Positions 23,281-37,890 of a stretch of 64,000 nt of DNA are shown here, one piece after another. Within the stretch, counting starts at the first letter, position 1. Every line of letters starts with the position of its first letter. The notes under the pieces were generated by a model. The model searched no databases and was not told where the DNA came from. It saw only the letters and a list, made by a program, of their open reading frames with translations. Made by a program: the position numbers and the translations under genes. The stretch spans positions 8,642,139 through 8,706,138 of the forward strand of contig LNAC01000001.1 in assembly GCA_002007465.1 (NCBI GenBank). The letters are read 5' to 3'. Source of the stretch: Ailurus styani. Lineage: Eukaryota > Chordata > Mammalia > Carnivora > Ailuridae.

Positions 23281-25902
23281 GCGTTAACTGGATGCTCAGC
23301 CACCACAGGCAAGGCTGATATCTTCCTCTCCCTCAACAAAGTCAGCACACACAACTGCCAACTCGAAACCCTCAGTTCCAGAGTGAAAGCCATCGGAGGC
23401 AAGAGGGAGAGCTCTGTGTCCTGCTTTCTCCCCACCATGTCTGACTCTTCATCCCCACTTCTGCCGCCTCGTCCCCTCATCCCTCCTCCAGAGGCATGTT
23501 CGGTCTGCGTGGGATCATCTGGGTCGTGAGTGTCCTTAATAACTCCTTCAGCATCGACACATGTCTCCACGTCACCGCCCTTAGTGCTCCCTTGCTTCTC
23601 CTCCTCCTTCATGCTTCACAAGTAGTGGGCCTCCTTGGACAAACGTGTCCACTTCCTTGACACCACATTGCATATATTGAAGGAGTGTCTCATGCCTCCA
23701 TTGTCCACCCACAGTGGCTGCCACTGGGATGTGGGACAGCAAAGACCGCGAACTGAACACTGACTGCTGCTAAGGGGGACCACGGCTGACGAAGGGGCTG
23801 GGGCTGAGACGAGGGTGGTGGTCTTGGTGTGTGCTGCCTCAGGGGGACCACGAGGGGCGGTGGTGGCTGAGGTCATGTAGCTACCGGAATCACAAGCCTT
23901 GCTTGTGGCTGAGAGGGTGAGAGGTATAGACAAGGAGTGCGTGGTGAACTCAGCAGCCACTGGAAGTTTCCACAGATTGCTGTTTTTTGTTTTGAGTACT
24001 GCTATTGAAAGTCTTGCAGTTGATTTCCCTTTATAGAATCCATGGACTCTTGCACAAACAAGAGGCAAGTTATGCTGAGCCTGCCATTTTGAGTTTCTCA
24101 ACAACGTAACTCAGATCTGTTCCCAGGACTGTTCCAAGGCACGTAGTTGAAAGATTATGAAAATACACTCTCCTCCGGGTTAGATTCCAAATAAGATATA
24201 CTGTAACTTCCTCCCTCTTAACCCAAGGAGTGCGAGTACCTGCAGGAAATGTTTTGCCAGCTAGGGTTTTAAGATAAGATGGTTTCATGTTTGCATACCA
24301 TAACTCACAAGATCTTTTTATGCATGCTCAATTAGGTTCAGCCTTCACCAAGGAGCGCAACTCCCCCCCGCCCCCGCCCCCGGGTGAGTCCCAAATGGGG
24401 CAAGGGGCCTACAGGGGAAATCCAGAGAGAGAGACCAGCTCTCAATATTATCCCCTCAAGATATGAAGAGCGACCCAAGTCCTCAAAAACAACTCTGAAG
24501 TTCCTCCTCAATTTGTGGAAAAGGACGGGGTTTCGTACAGACATTTGTAAACCCCAGAAAAGGGGTGCTTCCTGATAGAGAAGACACCACAGGTCCATGT
24601 CCAGATAGGAAGAGATGGTTGCTGGGCAGGGGTACGCCTTGCATGTCATGCATCGTGTGGGAGGTCTCTCTACAATGCCTGGGGAAGTTTCCCAGGACAC
24701 TGACAGCGATTCTGGATTGACCTGCTAGCAGGGCCGGCCAGTACCGATGGCTGTAGAAGATGGCAGGTCTGTCTTCCCAGGGGTCAGGGAGCCCCCTGAG
24801 GGACCCCTATAACTACGTGGGGTCTCAGCCCCTTTCCTGAGCCCAGACCTCCCCAACATAACACAGAAACACAACATCAAGTCTGATCAGCACCCTGTGA
24901 TGTGTCCAGTACTAGGGTTTCAGTATTTCAAATATTACCTGCCTATCACAACAGACTACGAAGGCTGTTAATCTGGTTTGTTTTGGAAGAAGACGCCTTC
25001 TAGAACTTTTATTAATATGGTTTTAAATATATACGTATGTTTAAAAGAGTCGAGGCATGGATAGCTCGTCGACCGCTGTCTGCTCTAATAAATGTTCAAT
25101 GATTATCCGTTTTACCGTTCATTCTGGTGACGTTCTTTATTTCAGACCAAACCTGTGGCTGGAGGATAGAAGCAGCGGGCTCGGCCGAACCCTGGCCTCT
25201 CAGTGTTTTCCTGTGTGAATTTCCCCGGCCCCGTGTTCAGTTTCAATCTCCTTATCAGACTGACTCGCATCGTTCAGTCACCACACCATTTCCTGGGGAA
25301 TCTAACCTCAGATTATGTTGAGATTTGGTGGGTTTTGGTTTTGTTTTTTCTAATTATAAATAGTGTGACCTTGGGCAAATCACTGAAACTTTCCTTCCGG
25401 ACACTGGCTTCTTTGTCCGCAAAACTTCCCTAAATGGACCTCCTGAGGGAGAATAAGTGGGAGTTGCCCAAAGAGACCCCTGCCTTGGCAGCAGGGGGTC
25501 CTATTCGAGGGGGCAGCCCCGGCTCCACCGCAGGCTTGGCTGTGACCTGCCCTTCACACAGGGTCCCAGGGAGAGGCGACATCTGTGGGTCCTTCCCTAC
25601 AATCTTATTTTGGAAATTTACACGTGGTACTTCCTGGAAGCAAGGACCTTGTAAATGCAAAATCTCTCTTATTCGCAAGGTCTGTGGGGGGGTGTAGCGG
25701 GAGTTGTTCTTTTCTGGGGGGGTCCCTCTCTGCTGTAATTTGATTCCAGTACACTCCCCCATCATTGATTTCCTGCTGCATCTTGCTTTGACCTTGGCTA
25801 AACTCCCACAAATCATGAATGGCTGAGCTGAGACTGGAACCCAGGACAAACTCCTGCACTGAGAGGCAGGCGAAAGATATATTTCTTCTCAAAACAAAAA
25901 CA

Positions 25903-26091
25903 GGGCGCCTGGGTGGCTCAGTTGGTTAGGCGTCTGCCTTCAACTCCGGTCATGATCCTGGGGTCCTGAGAGGGAATCCTGCATTGGGCTCCCTGCTCAG
26001 CGGGGACTCTGCTTCTCCCTCTGCCTCTGCCTACCACTCCCCCTGCTTGTGCTCTATGTCAAATAAATAAATAAAATAAAATAAAATAAAA
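25903..26091 (+). mobile_element. Carnivore tRNA-Lys SINE (SINEC)
   Basis: GGGCGCCTGGGTGGCTCAG head of the GTTGGTTAGGCGTCTGCC type, with an (AATAA)n tail. Confidence 0.94.
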
Positions 26092-26599
26092 AGCTCCTGG
26101 GTGGGCTCTTTCTCTCCCTTCTTCCTCGCTGTGTGTTATTTGTGTGGATCACTGTTGGGCTGACCAAGGCTCTGAGCTGACTTGTTAGGGGTCTCGGTCA
26201 CAGCAGCAACATGGAGTTCCCACTGCTGGTATTCACAACGCCTGGCTAAGGGACTAAAATATTTGTTTTTCTTATTTGCACTTAGAGTCAATCACCTTTA
26301 TTTATTTATTTTTAAAGCTGGTTTGTTTGTGTCTTTGTGTTTGGTCTGTAAAATAGGTAATCTTTTATTCTCACTTCCTGAAATACTATATTTCAATTAG
26401 ACATTATAGAGAAGTGTGTATAGGTCTTGAGAATTAGAAGAGTGCTTTATTCTGAAGCATAATGTATCAAGTCATGGTAGAATAGGACAAAAATCTATAT
26501 TCCAAGTGTTTTTGTGGCAACTTTCATTGGTTCATCCTCAGACTGACTTCTATCTTTGCTGATTCCACTCAGGTTTGGCAAAGATGTTCTATATCGCTT

Positions 26600-26676
26600 T
26601 ACAATATTTACAATATTGTATACAATATTTATAATAAATATAATATTTACAATATTTATAATATTTACAATATTGG
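26600..26676. repeat. AT-rich ACAATATTT/ATAATATT repeat
   Basis: About ten imperfect copies of an AATATT-centred motif. Many are self-complementary, so the tract could fold back on itself. Confidence 0.85.
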
Positions 26677-26689
26677 TGTTTTAAGTTTT

Positions 26690-28035
26690 ATTAAAAAATC
26701 AGGAGGTGCTAGCCAGTGCAGTAAGGGAAGAAAAAGATACAAAAACATGTAGATTGGAAAGGAAAAATGGAAACGATAGTTTTAGATGACATGATCATAT
26801 AAGGGAACCTTGTGAAATCCTAAAAAAAAAAAAAAAAGCTACGTAAGGCTACTAGAGAGACTCAAATAAATGCAACGTGGGATCCTGGGTTGGAATAGAA
26901 AGACAGATCAGTAGCAGAACTGGTGAGACTGGAACAAGTTCCATAAATTAGTTAATAGCATTGCCCCAGTGTTAATTTCCTAACTTTGACCTTACTGTGG
27001 TTATGTAAAATGTTAACATTAGGGGAAGCAGGGTGAAGGGCATATGGGAATTCACTGTGCTATTTTTGCAGTTTTTTTTATGTTGGCCTAAAATTATTTC
27101 AAAATAAAAATGTTTTGTAAATGGTGAAAAAAAGCTCATAGAATTAATAAGTAATTTTAAAAAGGTTGCAAGAAATACGGGAAATTTTAAAAAATCAATT
27201 GTTTATCTACTCACTAGTAATAATAATTGGAAAACAAAACACAATTACCATTTAACATGACATGTACAAGAACTACACATTAAAAACTATGAAATTTTGT
27301 AGAAAGAAACTGAAGATGATCTAAATAAATGGAGAGATACACCATGTTCACCAAATGGACAACTGAAGATTATTAGAATATCGGTTCTTCCCAAAAGTGA
27401 TCTATAGTTTCAGTGCAATGCATTAAAAAATCCTTGCAGACTTTTTGTAAAATTGATAATTTGACTTTAAAGTGAATATGGAGAAAAAATAAATGGAAAA
27501 ACCATTTAAGGAATATAGTCCTTAAGCAAAGGACCTAGAATAGCCAAATATTTTTGAAAAAGAACAAAGTTGGAGGACTTACACTATCTGATTTCAAGAC
27601 TTAATATAGAGCTATATAGTCATGGTAGTGTGATATGGACATAAACAAGACATATAGATCAATGGACTAGAGCAAGGTCCCCAGATAGATCCATGCACAT
27701 ACAGCCCTTGGACCTTAGACAAAAAGTCTTTTCCAAACCTGGTGCCAAAACAATTGGACATCAAAGTGCAAAAATCAGAAACGAAAACTCCTCAACTCAC
27801 CCACCACATCCAAAATTAACTTGAGGTGGATCATAGATCAAAAACATGAGTAAAATCGGGATAGACCCAGGCAGAATCTCTTGCTCTACTTAAATAAGTG
27901 TTATCTCTTTCACCAGGTGTCAAAATCTGAATTCACATAAATTACATGCCTGATGTGTGTGTGTGTGTAAAAAACCTGTTGCACCGGGTGTGGTGCATGA
28001 ACAATGAATCTTGGATCACTGAAACAAACAAACAA
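26690..28035 (+). mobile_element. LINE-1 ORF2 remnant interrupted by a second element
   Basis: L1 ORF2 3' sequence appears in two pieces. Positions 26695-26826 contain GCTAGCCAGTGCAGTAAGG and ATGACATGATCATATAAGG. Positions 27133-28035 contain ATAGAATTAATAAG, CTAAATAAATGGAGAGATAC and CAAAGTTGGAGGACTTACAC. About 300 bp of different sequence lies between them. All frames are broken. Confidence 0.85.
26827..27132 (+). mobile_element. Element nested in the L1 remnant
   Basis: Bounded by A-runs. Its 3' part (GTTAACATTAGGGGAAGC...ATTTCAAAATAAAAATG) resembles an older L1 3' UTR. It splits the surrounding ORF2 where the L1 consensus is continuous. Confidence 0.65.
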
Positions 28036-30298
28036 ACCTGTTTCTACTTGCCATTTCTCTGCACATGTCAGATTGTTTCTGTGCTGCCTGGAAAGATATC
28101 ATCTGAGTAATGTCCACATAAAGAACCCATTTTAAGTACCATCCATCATCTTGAGCCCCACGGACAAAGAACACAGGACAAAGCCCTGCCAGAAAGAGAT
28201 GATAGAGATATTTGCATTGAGAGGAGCTGACGGCTTGTCCCACCTTCATTGTCTAATATCCCAGGTCTGCGGGACCCTTGCCCTTACTTAAGCCAAAACC
28301 AGTTTTCAAATATCTTTTTGAAGGAAACTTTCATGGGACAATGGAAGATTTTACTTTCTTCCTCCTGCTGGCAAATCTCATTCCTGCCTTTGTTTCACCA
28401 CAGGAGGGCCATGGGTCTGATCAGCTCTCCCTTGCCGATGCCTCAGCAGCCAGGTGGGGAGGTGTCCCACTTGGAACATGCCTTCAACCTGCTTCTCTTC
28501 ACCCATCTCCTCTAAAGCGGCTGTCTGTGGGGTCCATTCCACGCCAAAAGTTAACAGAAAATCAGGGAGGTGGTTAAACTTGTACATTCTCCCCTCACGT
28601 TCTCATACACCTTATCTCTGAACACCCATAGTTTGGCTACTTGGGAAGTTCCCTGAGCCCCTGGTTGTTAAGAGTCTCTGCCTAGCATTGTCAAGAGCAT
28701 CCGCCTTTCTTGCACTTGTTACATGGTACATTGTATTATACACAGAACTTCTGTGCGCCTGTCTCATCTCACTTCATTGGCTCTCCCACAAGGGAGGGAC
28801 CCGTCTGTTCATTTCTGTAACCTCAACATCGAATAAAGAGTTGAGGTCATGGCAGGGACACCCACGTGAATGTATATACAAATATATACTAAGTGTTCTT
28901 CCTTACAGAGTTCTCCCTACACTAAGTCGACTAAAACAGCCTACTGGAATTCCCATATAACAAGCTTCTATGTTAGCAGCTTTTGCCAGTAATGTCCATA
29001 CTTGCAAAACAAATGTTCAATGGTTAGTCCATCCCATAGGGTGCTTCTGTAGATAAGAGAAAGTGAAAAGTTTGACCACACACCAGTCAAATGCTAGTCT
29101 CATCCCATCCCTACATCCCAACTCTAAGTGTGCCCCCTTCTTGCCTCTGTATTTGTGGCTCCACATTGCTCTGCCACCAGACCACACGACCTAGAGTGAC
29201 TCCCCTTAAGCCCTTTCTCTTTAACTTTCCACAAGTGGAACAACCGCCTGTGTAAGCCCTCCATGTAGTGAGTGAGCTGAGCTATACCTTCCAGAGACGG
29301 CCAACTCCCTACTTCCTACATTTGCTTTTCGGTGGTTTACTTCTCAGATGGGGCGTGTAGCAACCCATACAGGGGACACAGTTGAATCAGATGCCAGTGG
29401 GGCATGGGGCACAACAAGACAGGAATGGAATCTGGACCCTGCTTAATCCTCATCATCAGGGGAGGGCAAGTAACACCACAACCCTACTATCTTAACTTGA
29501 GATGGTTCCAAGGAGACCCATCTTTTCTCCTATTTGATTTGTGTTCAGATGTCACAAGGACTGACAGGCAGAAAGGAGAATTCCAAATATGGGACGTTTG
29601 CCCACCCCCTGTCTCCTGCCTTGTCTGGTTGTAGTGGGACCAGCAGAATCACGGTTGGGTTTTCCTGGCGCCATCGTCCTGCCAGACTAACTCAGGAAGT
29701 TGTTATTTAGAGATAAGGGAAACCACAGTTAACACCCTCGCTCCATAATCTGATGGAGTCTCACAACTGTGAAGTCCTTTCTGGGCTATTCTACGGAAAA
29801 TGAAGCGGATCTCCAGCCTTACCCCTCGGGGAAGCCATTAGGCCGAGTGGACTCCGCCATCATCCCAGCTACAAGCTCAGGAAGCTGCAAGCTTCCGGCT
29901 GCACGGGAAGAGGGCAGATTTCACAAGCACGGAGCCGGTGGTGCCTCCGCTATGACAGGGGGACAACAAAATACCCACTCACTCCACAGTCGAGAGCCAA
30001 GAAGAGAGGCTCATTTAAAGCTAGGAAGGAAGGAATTGATTTAAAATGAAAACACTTGAAGGCAAATCTGTAGAGACAGAAAGGAGACTCGAAGACTGGT
30101 AGCCGCCACGGGATTACCTGTAAATGGGCACAAGGGATCCTTTCAGGGTGAGGGCAGTGTTCCAAACTGAATTGCAGAGACAGTTGCGCAACTGGGTAAA
30201 GTTACTACAAATTGTTGAATTACGTGCCTATTACAGGTGAATTTCATGGTAGGTAAAGTTTACCTCCATAAAGTTGTTTTCAAAAAATTAAACCGTTG

Positions 30299-30391
30299 GG
30301 GTGCCTGGCTGGCTCAGTCAGTAGAGCACATGACTCTTGATTTCAGGGTCATGGGTTCAAGCCCCATGCTGGGCGTAGAGCTTACTTAAAA
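30299..30391 (+). mobile_element. Short tRNA-Lys SINE head (old carnivore SINE)
   Basis: GCCTGGCTGGCTCAGTCAGTAGAGCA and GGGTTCAAGCCCCATGCTGGGC reproduce tRNA-Lys(CTT) with A and B boxes. An A-run follows. It is flanked by imperfect 15-bp repeats AAAATTAAACCGTTG and AAAATTAAACTGCTG. Confidence 0.85.
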
Positions 30392-31142
30392 AAAATTAAA
30401 CTGCTGAGCATGCCACCTCCTTCAAAGGACGTTGTGACACGTGTCTCACTCTCCTGCAGGAAAAGTGCCAACTCTGCAGGGTGGCCTAATAGGCTCCCCT
30501 GAGCTTTGCTGCCTCCTTCTCTGGCCTTTTGCCATCACATCCCTATACTCTCTCTGCTCCTGCAAACCCAGCGCTTTCAGTTCCCCGACTCACCAGCCTC
30601 TCCCAGCTCTCCCCCCTTTCCTGCTTCTTCTGTGTGAAAACCCCTCCTGTCCACCGAATTTGTCCTTCATGAGTTAGTGTTGGTGTCACTTCCTCTACAG
30701 AGCGATCCAATGGAGCCGCACCCTTGGGAAGGGGTGGGACTCCCCAGGCTCAGGAGCGCTGGGCCTCCTGGACCTCATCCAAGCTCTCTTTCTTGGGACT
30801 CGTCTTCCCTTTGGGAGTGGGGTCTCACTAACTGCCACTGACCCCAGGGTCCTGGCCTCGGAGGCACCACCCACTTGCCCTGCCCCTTTCCCTCCCCTCC
30901 GCCCAAATGTCACCTGACGGCCAGTACCAGACTGGAGTAGTCAGAGCGTGGGCTCACCGTTCAGGGAAGGAGACACAGTCAGTAAGGAGCGTGGAACGAC
31001 AAGATCCAGGTCATCTCTGGCTGCGCACTACCCCAGGGGCTCTCGGTCTGGCTCTTGTACTTGACTTTGCTCTCGGCCTTCTCCACGTGGCAGAAGCCGC
31101 TTTCCCTCATCACCCAGACACCTGCAAGAAGGGCTAGACTTT

Positions 31143-31359
31143 GGGCGCCTGGGTGGCTCGGTGGGTTAAAGCTTCTGCCTTCGGCTCAGGTCATGATCTC
31201 AGGGTCCTGGGGATCGAGGCCCGCATCGGGCTCCCTGCTCAGCGGGGAGCCTGCTTCCTCCTCTCTCTGCCTGCCTCTCCGTCTACTGTCTACTTGTGAT
31301 CTGATCTCTCCCTGTGTCAAATAAATAAATAAATAAATCTTTAAAAAAAGAAGAAGAAG
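31143..31359 (+). mobile_element. Carnivore SINE, young mustelid-type
   Basis: Full-length copy with an (AAG)n-extended tail and a perfect 17-bp duplication AAGAAGGGCTAGACTTT at 31126-31142 and 31360-31376. Confidence 0.96.
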
Positions 31360-31606
31360 AAGAAGGGCTAGACTTTCTAGGAGCTAAGATGCCAGAAAGT
31401 GGCAGTAATTTCTTCTCCTGTAAAGTCCTCCTTCCATAGGCCTTTTTCCTGCCCGAGGACTGGCCTCTTCCTTCTGCCTTCAGGGATTCAGGGAGACCCC
31501 TCCACGTCCACGCACAGTGGTGTGGCCTCACCTAAGTGATTCAACCAGTCAACCAGAATGGAAACCAGCCCTAGAGATGAACGCTGTTGGGAGCTGAGGG
31601 CTGTTT

Positions 31607-31798
31607 GTTTTTGAGATTTTATTTATTTATTTGATAGGGAGAGAGAGATCACAAGTAGGCAGAGAGGTAGGCAGAGAGAGGGAGAAGCAGGCTCCCTGCT
31701 GAGCAGAGAGCCCAATGCAGGACTCGATCCCAGGACCCTGAGATCGTGACCTGAGCTGAAGGCAGAGGCTTAACCCACTGAGCCACACAGGCGCGCCA
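31607..31798 (-). mobile_element. Carnivore SINE, young mustelid-type
   Basis: Reverse full-length copy with a 12-bp target duplication TGAGGGCTGTTT at 31595-31606 and 31799-31810. Confidence 0.96.
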
Positions 31799-32589
31799 TG
31801 AGGGCTGTTTTTGCTCACCTCCCCCACCCCTCCCTTCACTCCCTGGCCAGCAGAGGTGGATCTTGAACCCCCGGCCCAGAGCTTCTGGTTCACTATATAG
31901 TGGCATCTTAGCTAAGTCTGGGGTTTGGTTGATTGGTTTTTTTCATTCCACAGGTATTTACTGAGTGCTTTGAATGCGTCAGGGACCATAGGAGCTAAGA
32001 TGGGGGCTCGGAAAATAGCAATCAATATGTAGTTTTCGGGCTCTTGGAGGCATTAGTAACATAACTACAGATGTGCCTGCAAAGAACCCAGCAGAAATTC
32101 TGGTGGAGAAACCTAGAAAACTCACTCAGGTAGGGATACCATCGCCCTGGCCTAGATTCTCAAGTTTGATTAAATCATCCCTCTGGGACTTGAACTTCCC
32201 CAGATAATCACCTGTTGCCCCTCAGACAGGAAGAGAATCAGCAACCCTGCTTCTGACACCTCAGTGTGTCCGAAACCTTCCCCAGAGGTGGAGATGTGAA
32301 ATGGGCCTCCTGGTGCCCCGAGGCTCCGTATTCCCGGTGAAACTCCCAAAGAGGCTCTAAAAGGGCTACAGCTGACTCCATGACTACGTAACTATTTGTA
32401 ACAGCTCTACCTGGGCCGCCTTCTACCCCAATCCTTCTTCTGCCAGAAGAAGGAGACTGGAGAAGCTGGGAGTGGGATTTGAGAAGCACGTTGGTGTACA
32501 GCAGCGTGAGTCTCAGCCACAAGCACCCCGGGCTGACCCCACCATCTGATGCCTCACGGGAAACCAACCAGCTGCCTTTTTGTACTTAC

Positions 32590-32700
32590 CTGTGCACGTG
32601 AATCACCTGGGCAACTTGATGAAATGCGGATCAAGATTCAGCAAATCTGGAGCAGGGCCGGAGGAAACTCTGATTTTAAAGCGCACAGCTTCTCATACGA
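32590..32700. repeat. MER5A-like DNA transposon fragment
   Basis: GTGAATCACCTGGGCAACTTG...GATTCAGCAAATCTGG resembles MER5A ('catcacctgggagcttg...gattcagtaggtctgg'). Confidence 0.55.
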
Positions 32701-33164
32701 AGACTGTGTCCTATGCAATGTTCAAAAGGAGCACCATTCACACAAACGAGGGGTCTATCTACGTAGAAAATCTTAGCGCTGAAGAGGGGAGATCGCGGCT
32801 GGGGCTTTGGAGAGACAACATGCAATGAGCTGCAAGACCCACCAGAGGGAGCCAGAGCCCAGGCGGTGACGGCAGGGTGGGCTCCGGGGAGGAGGAATAT
32901 CCGCCTGGTTGTGAACAGTGGGCGCGCGCTGTTTGTTGGTAGCCGTATGCAATCAAGCTGCAACGTATGCTTTAAAAAATATGGGAAGTAATTGAGCATT
33001 ATAGCTGAAAACAGTTTGAAGTTAAGAAGTTCAAAAGAAAAAACCCAAGTTTTTAGAGACTGTAAATATCATTATAAATAAATAAATACATAAATAAATA
33101 AATAAATACACACATCATAATCTAGGATAGAATCGTTCCTACTTAGGGTAGGAAATGATTTCTT

Positions 33165-33363
33165 TTTTTTTTTAAAGATTTTATTTATTTATTTGACAGA
33201 GAGAGAGAGAGATCACAAGGAGGCAGAGAGGCAGGCAGAGAGAGAGGAGGAAGCAGGCTCTCCGCCGAGCAGGGAGCCCGATGCGGGCCTCGACCCCAGG
33301 ACCCTGAGATCATGACCTGAGCGGAAGGCAGAGGCTTTCACCCACTGAGCCACCCAGGCACCC
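33165..33363 (-). mobile_element. Carnivore SINE, young mustelid-type
   Basis: Reverse full-length copy with a perfect 14-bp duplication GGAAATGATTTCTT at 33151-33164 and 33364-33377. Confidence 0.96.
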
Positions 33364-33544
33364 GGAAATGATTTCTTAAACAAGGCACGGGAAGCACTAA
33401 CCAATCAGGGAAAGACTGGTAAATTGGGAGTGCACCTGGCAGAAGAGACACCTGTAAGAAAGGCGAGGGCCAAGTCAACAGCAGAAGCAGGTGTGTGCCG
33501 TCTATTAAACCGGTTAAGGGCTTCCATCAAGATTACATAGGACG

Positions 33545-33735
33545 GGGCGCCTGGGTGGCTCAGTTTGGGCATCTGCCTTCGGGGCAGGTCACGATCCTGG
33601 GGTCCCGGGATCGAGCCCCCGCACTGGGCTCCCTGGTCAGCAAGGAGTATGCTTCGCCCTCTGCCCCTCACCCCGCTCCTGTTCTCTCTCTCTCACTCAC
33701 TCTGTCTCTCCCTCAAATAAATAAAAAATCTTCAA
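33545..33735 (+). mobile_element. Carnivore tRNA-Lys SINE (SINEC)
   Basis: GGGGCGCCTGGGTGGCTCAG head with a small internal deletion relative to its neighbours, and an AAATAAATAAAAAATCTTC tail. Confidence 0.93.
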
Positions 33736-33843
33736 ATAAACAAGAAAACAAACTTACTAGAAAAAACGGACGAAGACTAGAACAGACATTTCACAAAGGG
33801 TCATCTCCATGGCCAACAAAAAAAGCATTCAGTCTTTCCTCCT

Positions 33844-33949
33844 GTCCCTGCTCAGCAAGGAGCCCAATGTTGGACTCAGTCTCCGGATGCTGAGATCATG
33901 ACCTGAACCAAAGGCAGCCGCTTAACCGACTGAGCCACCCGGGTGCCGC
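33844..33949 (-). mobile_element. Carnivore SINE fragment (head half only)
   Basis: CTGCTCAGCAAGGAGCCC...ACCGACTGAGCCACCCGGGTGCC. The CT-rich middle and the tail are absent. Confidence 0.85.
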
Positions 33950-34150
33950 TCTGACCAATCCCTATTAATGGACATTTTAGTTTGTCATTAGTTTTGTCAT
34001 CCCAAACATGCTGTGTTGACTAACCTTGTGCATATTGTATTTTATACACAGAATTGCTGGGTCAGGGGTAAATGCATTTGTAATGTTTGGTATATATTGT
34101 CACATTACTTTTTGTAGGGGTTGTGCCAACATCCATTCGCACCAGGAACA
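33950..34150. repeat. Old L1-related fragment
   Basis: AGAATTGCTGGGTCAGGGGTAAATG...GGGGTTGTGCCAACATCCATTCGCACC is similar to the better-preserved L1 block at 53.0-53.98 kb. Confidence 0.5.
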
Positions 34151-34883
34151 CTCTAGGTCCCACCTTAGGCCAGAGGCCCAGGATGATTACTTATTGCTTA
34201 TTGCTCATCTGCTCTACATGAGGCCCTGTGCTGGAGCACAGCCGCCCAAGAATAAGATGCTCTTGGTACTTTCTTTTGAGCGGAGGAGAGACAGACTTAT
34301 TGGACAACCAAGTCAATTTTTGAGAGAGGGCTATAGCATGAGGATACCAGGACTATGCGAACACAGACGACGGGGTGATTTATTCTGTAAGGAAATCTTC
34401 AGGGGAGACACAGGTGAGCTGGGCTCTGAGAGACAAGCACGTTGCCTAAGGCACCAGGCACTGGGGACAGCATAAACAGCAGCCTAGAAACTGGTTCCAA
34501 GAGCCATGGACAGTGTACTTGGATGGAGCATGAGGAGGTAAGATTGGAGAGGCAAGCGAAGACCAGAGAGAGACCGAGTCTTCATCCTGAAGGGACTGAG
34601 CGTCTCTGGGGGCTTGTAGGTGGCAGCCAAGGGGTCAGATCATCCTCCGGGCTGTGTGCTCTGCCCACTTTCTTCCCCGGACTCCAGAACTGTGGGGACG
34701 TGGCAATGCGCGTCCATTTCACCCCAGGGCATCACGTGATGCCTCAACTCAGACCTCACAATAGCCCTCAAGGAGGCCAGTTATGATGCAAGAGACGTTT
34801 GTGACTGTCCTTGGGTTCCCATTACACTGCCCTAGAAACCAAGTCCAGGCACTGACACCCCCCACCTAGCCTAGTGCGGGAGT

Positions 34884-36598
<1,715 letters not shown>

Positions 36599-37424
36599 CA
36601 AGGTCCCTAGTAGCAAAAGGCCTTAAGGCACAGGTGTGTCACCCTCTCGTGTTCACAGAAGGAATGGCGGGAGTGTGAGCCAGGAGAGGCTGCTCCTGTG
36701 GAGGGGGCTGGAAGGGCAGGCTGTGTCCCCAGAGGGGAAGGAGACAACTCAGGACAGGTGACCTCGCCTTGCTGTTCTGCTGGCCACGGGGGCAGAGGGC
36801 CGGGGCGTCAGCATTCTGCTGAGGATGGAGCCGAGGGGTAGTGAGTGGGCCCCAAGCAAGTCCTGAAGGTGATGGAGCTTGGAGGAGCTGTCGCCCCTGG
36901 CACAGTGAGAGGTCACTGCAGATGAGTGTGCACGTCACGGGCATCAGAGAACCCCTCATTTCCCACCAATTTCCTTAAGGATCGTGGGTCCCACACCCCA
37001 CCCAGCTGCAGAGAGTGCTGTCAGATGCAGCCAGAGGGACAAACTCTCTGAGTCCAGCGTCCCTGGGCTGCTGGTGCCTGGGTCTGGGGACACAGGAGGG
37101 AGGAAGACCCGGCACTTGGAGCCCGGGGCTGGCCTCCGCCGCCTCCCTGGCCTGCCGCAGCCCTGTCTTGGATCCTGCGCTCTCTCACCTGTCCGAGCCT
37201 TGGTGTCCCTCCCTGCCAGGTGACAGTGATAATACTTGAGCAGCACAGCTGTCAGGAGGATCGCATTTCACTCTGTTTGAAGATCTCCCCGGCAAGAGAT
37301 GCTGCACCAGCAGCTTTCCACGCCATGCTTCTCCTGAGAGGGCGGGCTGCGGTGACGGTGTTGGTCCAAATGAGGTACTTGTGGGAAGTGCCATTTTAAG
37401 ATGGTCTCTTAAGAATGAAACTGA

Positions 37425-37620
37425 GGGCGCTTGGGTGGCTCAGTGGGTTAAAGCCTCTGCTTTCGGCTCAGGTCATGATCTCAGGGTCCTGGGATCGAGG
37501 CCCACATTGGGCTCTCTGCTCGGCAGAGAGCCTGCTTCCTCCTCTCTCTCTGCCTGCCTCTCTGCCTACTTGTAATCTCTCTCTGTCATAATAAATAAAT
37601 AAAATCTTTAAAAAAAAAAA
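37425..37620 (+). mobile_element. Carnivore SINE, young mustelid-type
   Basis: Full-length copy flanked by 14-bp AAGAATGAAACTGA at 37411-37424 and AAGAATGAAAGTGA at 37621-37634 (one mismatch). Confidence 0.95.
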
Positions 37621-37794
37621 AAGAATGAAAGTGAATAGGTTTTCAGAAGAAGGGTATCTGGGCATGTAGGGAGTCCAAGCCTGCCTCCAGAGTCCTCCTA
37701 CGGGTACAGCAGGGACCTCTGGCCTCCTCTGCGCCTTCTCAGAAGCAGGGCCCCAGCTGGCCTCTTCAGAGGGACCTAAGGATGCCTCTACCAG

Positions 37795-37890
37795 TGGTTC
37801 TCAATCTTGGCTGCCTAGGAACCGCTTGGAGATTTTAAATCACCACTGCCAGCCCACCTGCAGGGATTCCTATCTAACTGGTCTGGGTTC
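37795..37890. repeat. MER5A-like DNA transposon fragment
   Basis: CAGTGGTTCTCAATCTTGGCTG...GATTCCTATCTAACTGGTCTGG is the MER5A layout. Confidence 0.65.

Larger units (their letters stand above)
16363..34883. other. Intergenic region between the DMBT1-like gene and C10orf120
   Basis: 18.5 kb with no gene I can support. Open frames here are short, lack domains and mostly run through repeats. No CUB or spermadhesin-like exon was found, although spermadhesin genes occupy this neighbourhood in some ungulates. Confidence 0.6.

Noticed and set aside
23616..24104. 162-codon minus-strand frame
   Set aside because: No recognisable domain, no splice context and unremarkable composition; treated as chance.
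30299..30372. tRNA-Lys(CTT) gene
   Set aside because: A and B boxes and anticodon region match, but the acceptor stem does not pair, an A-rich tail follows and target-site repeats flank it, so it is a SINE head.
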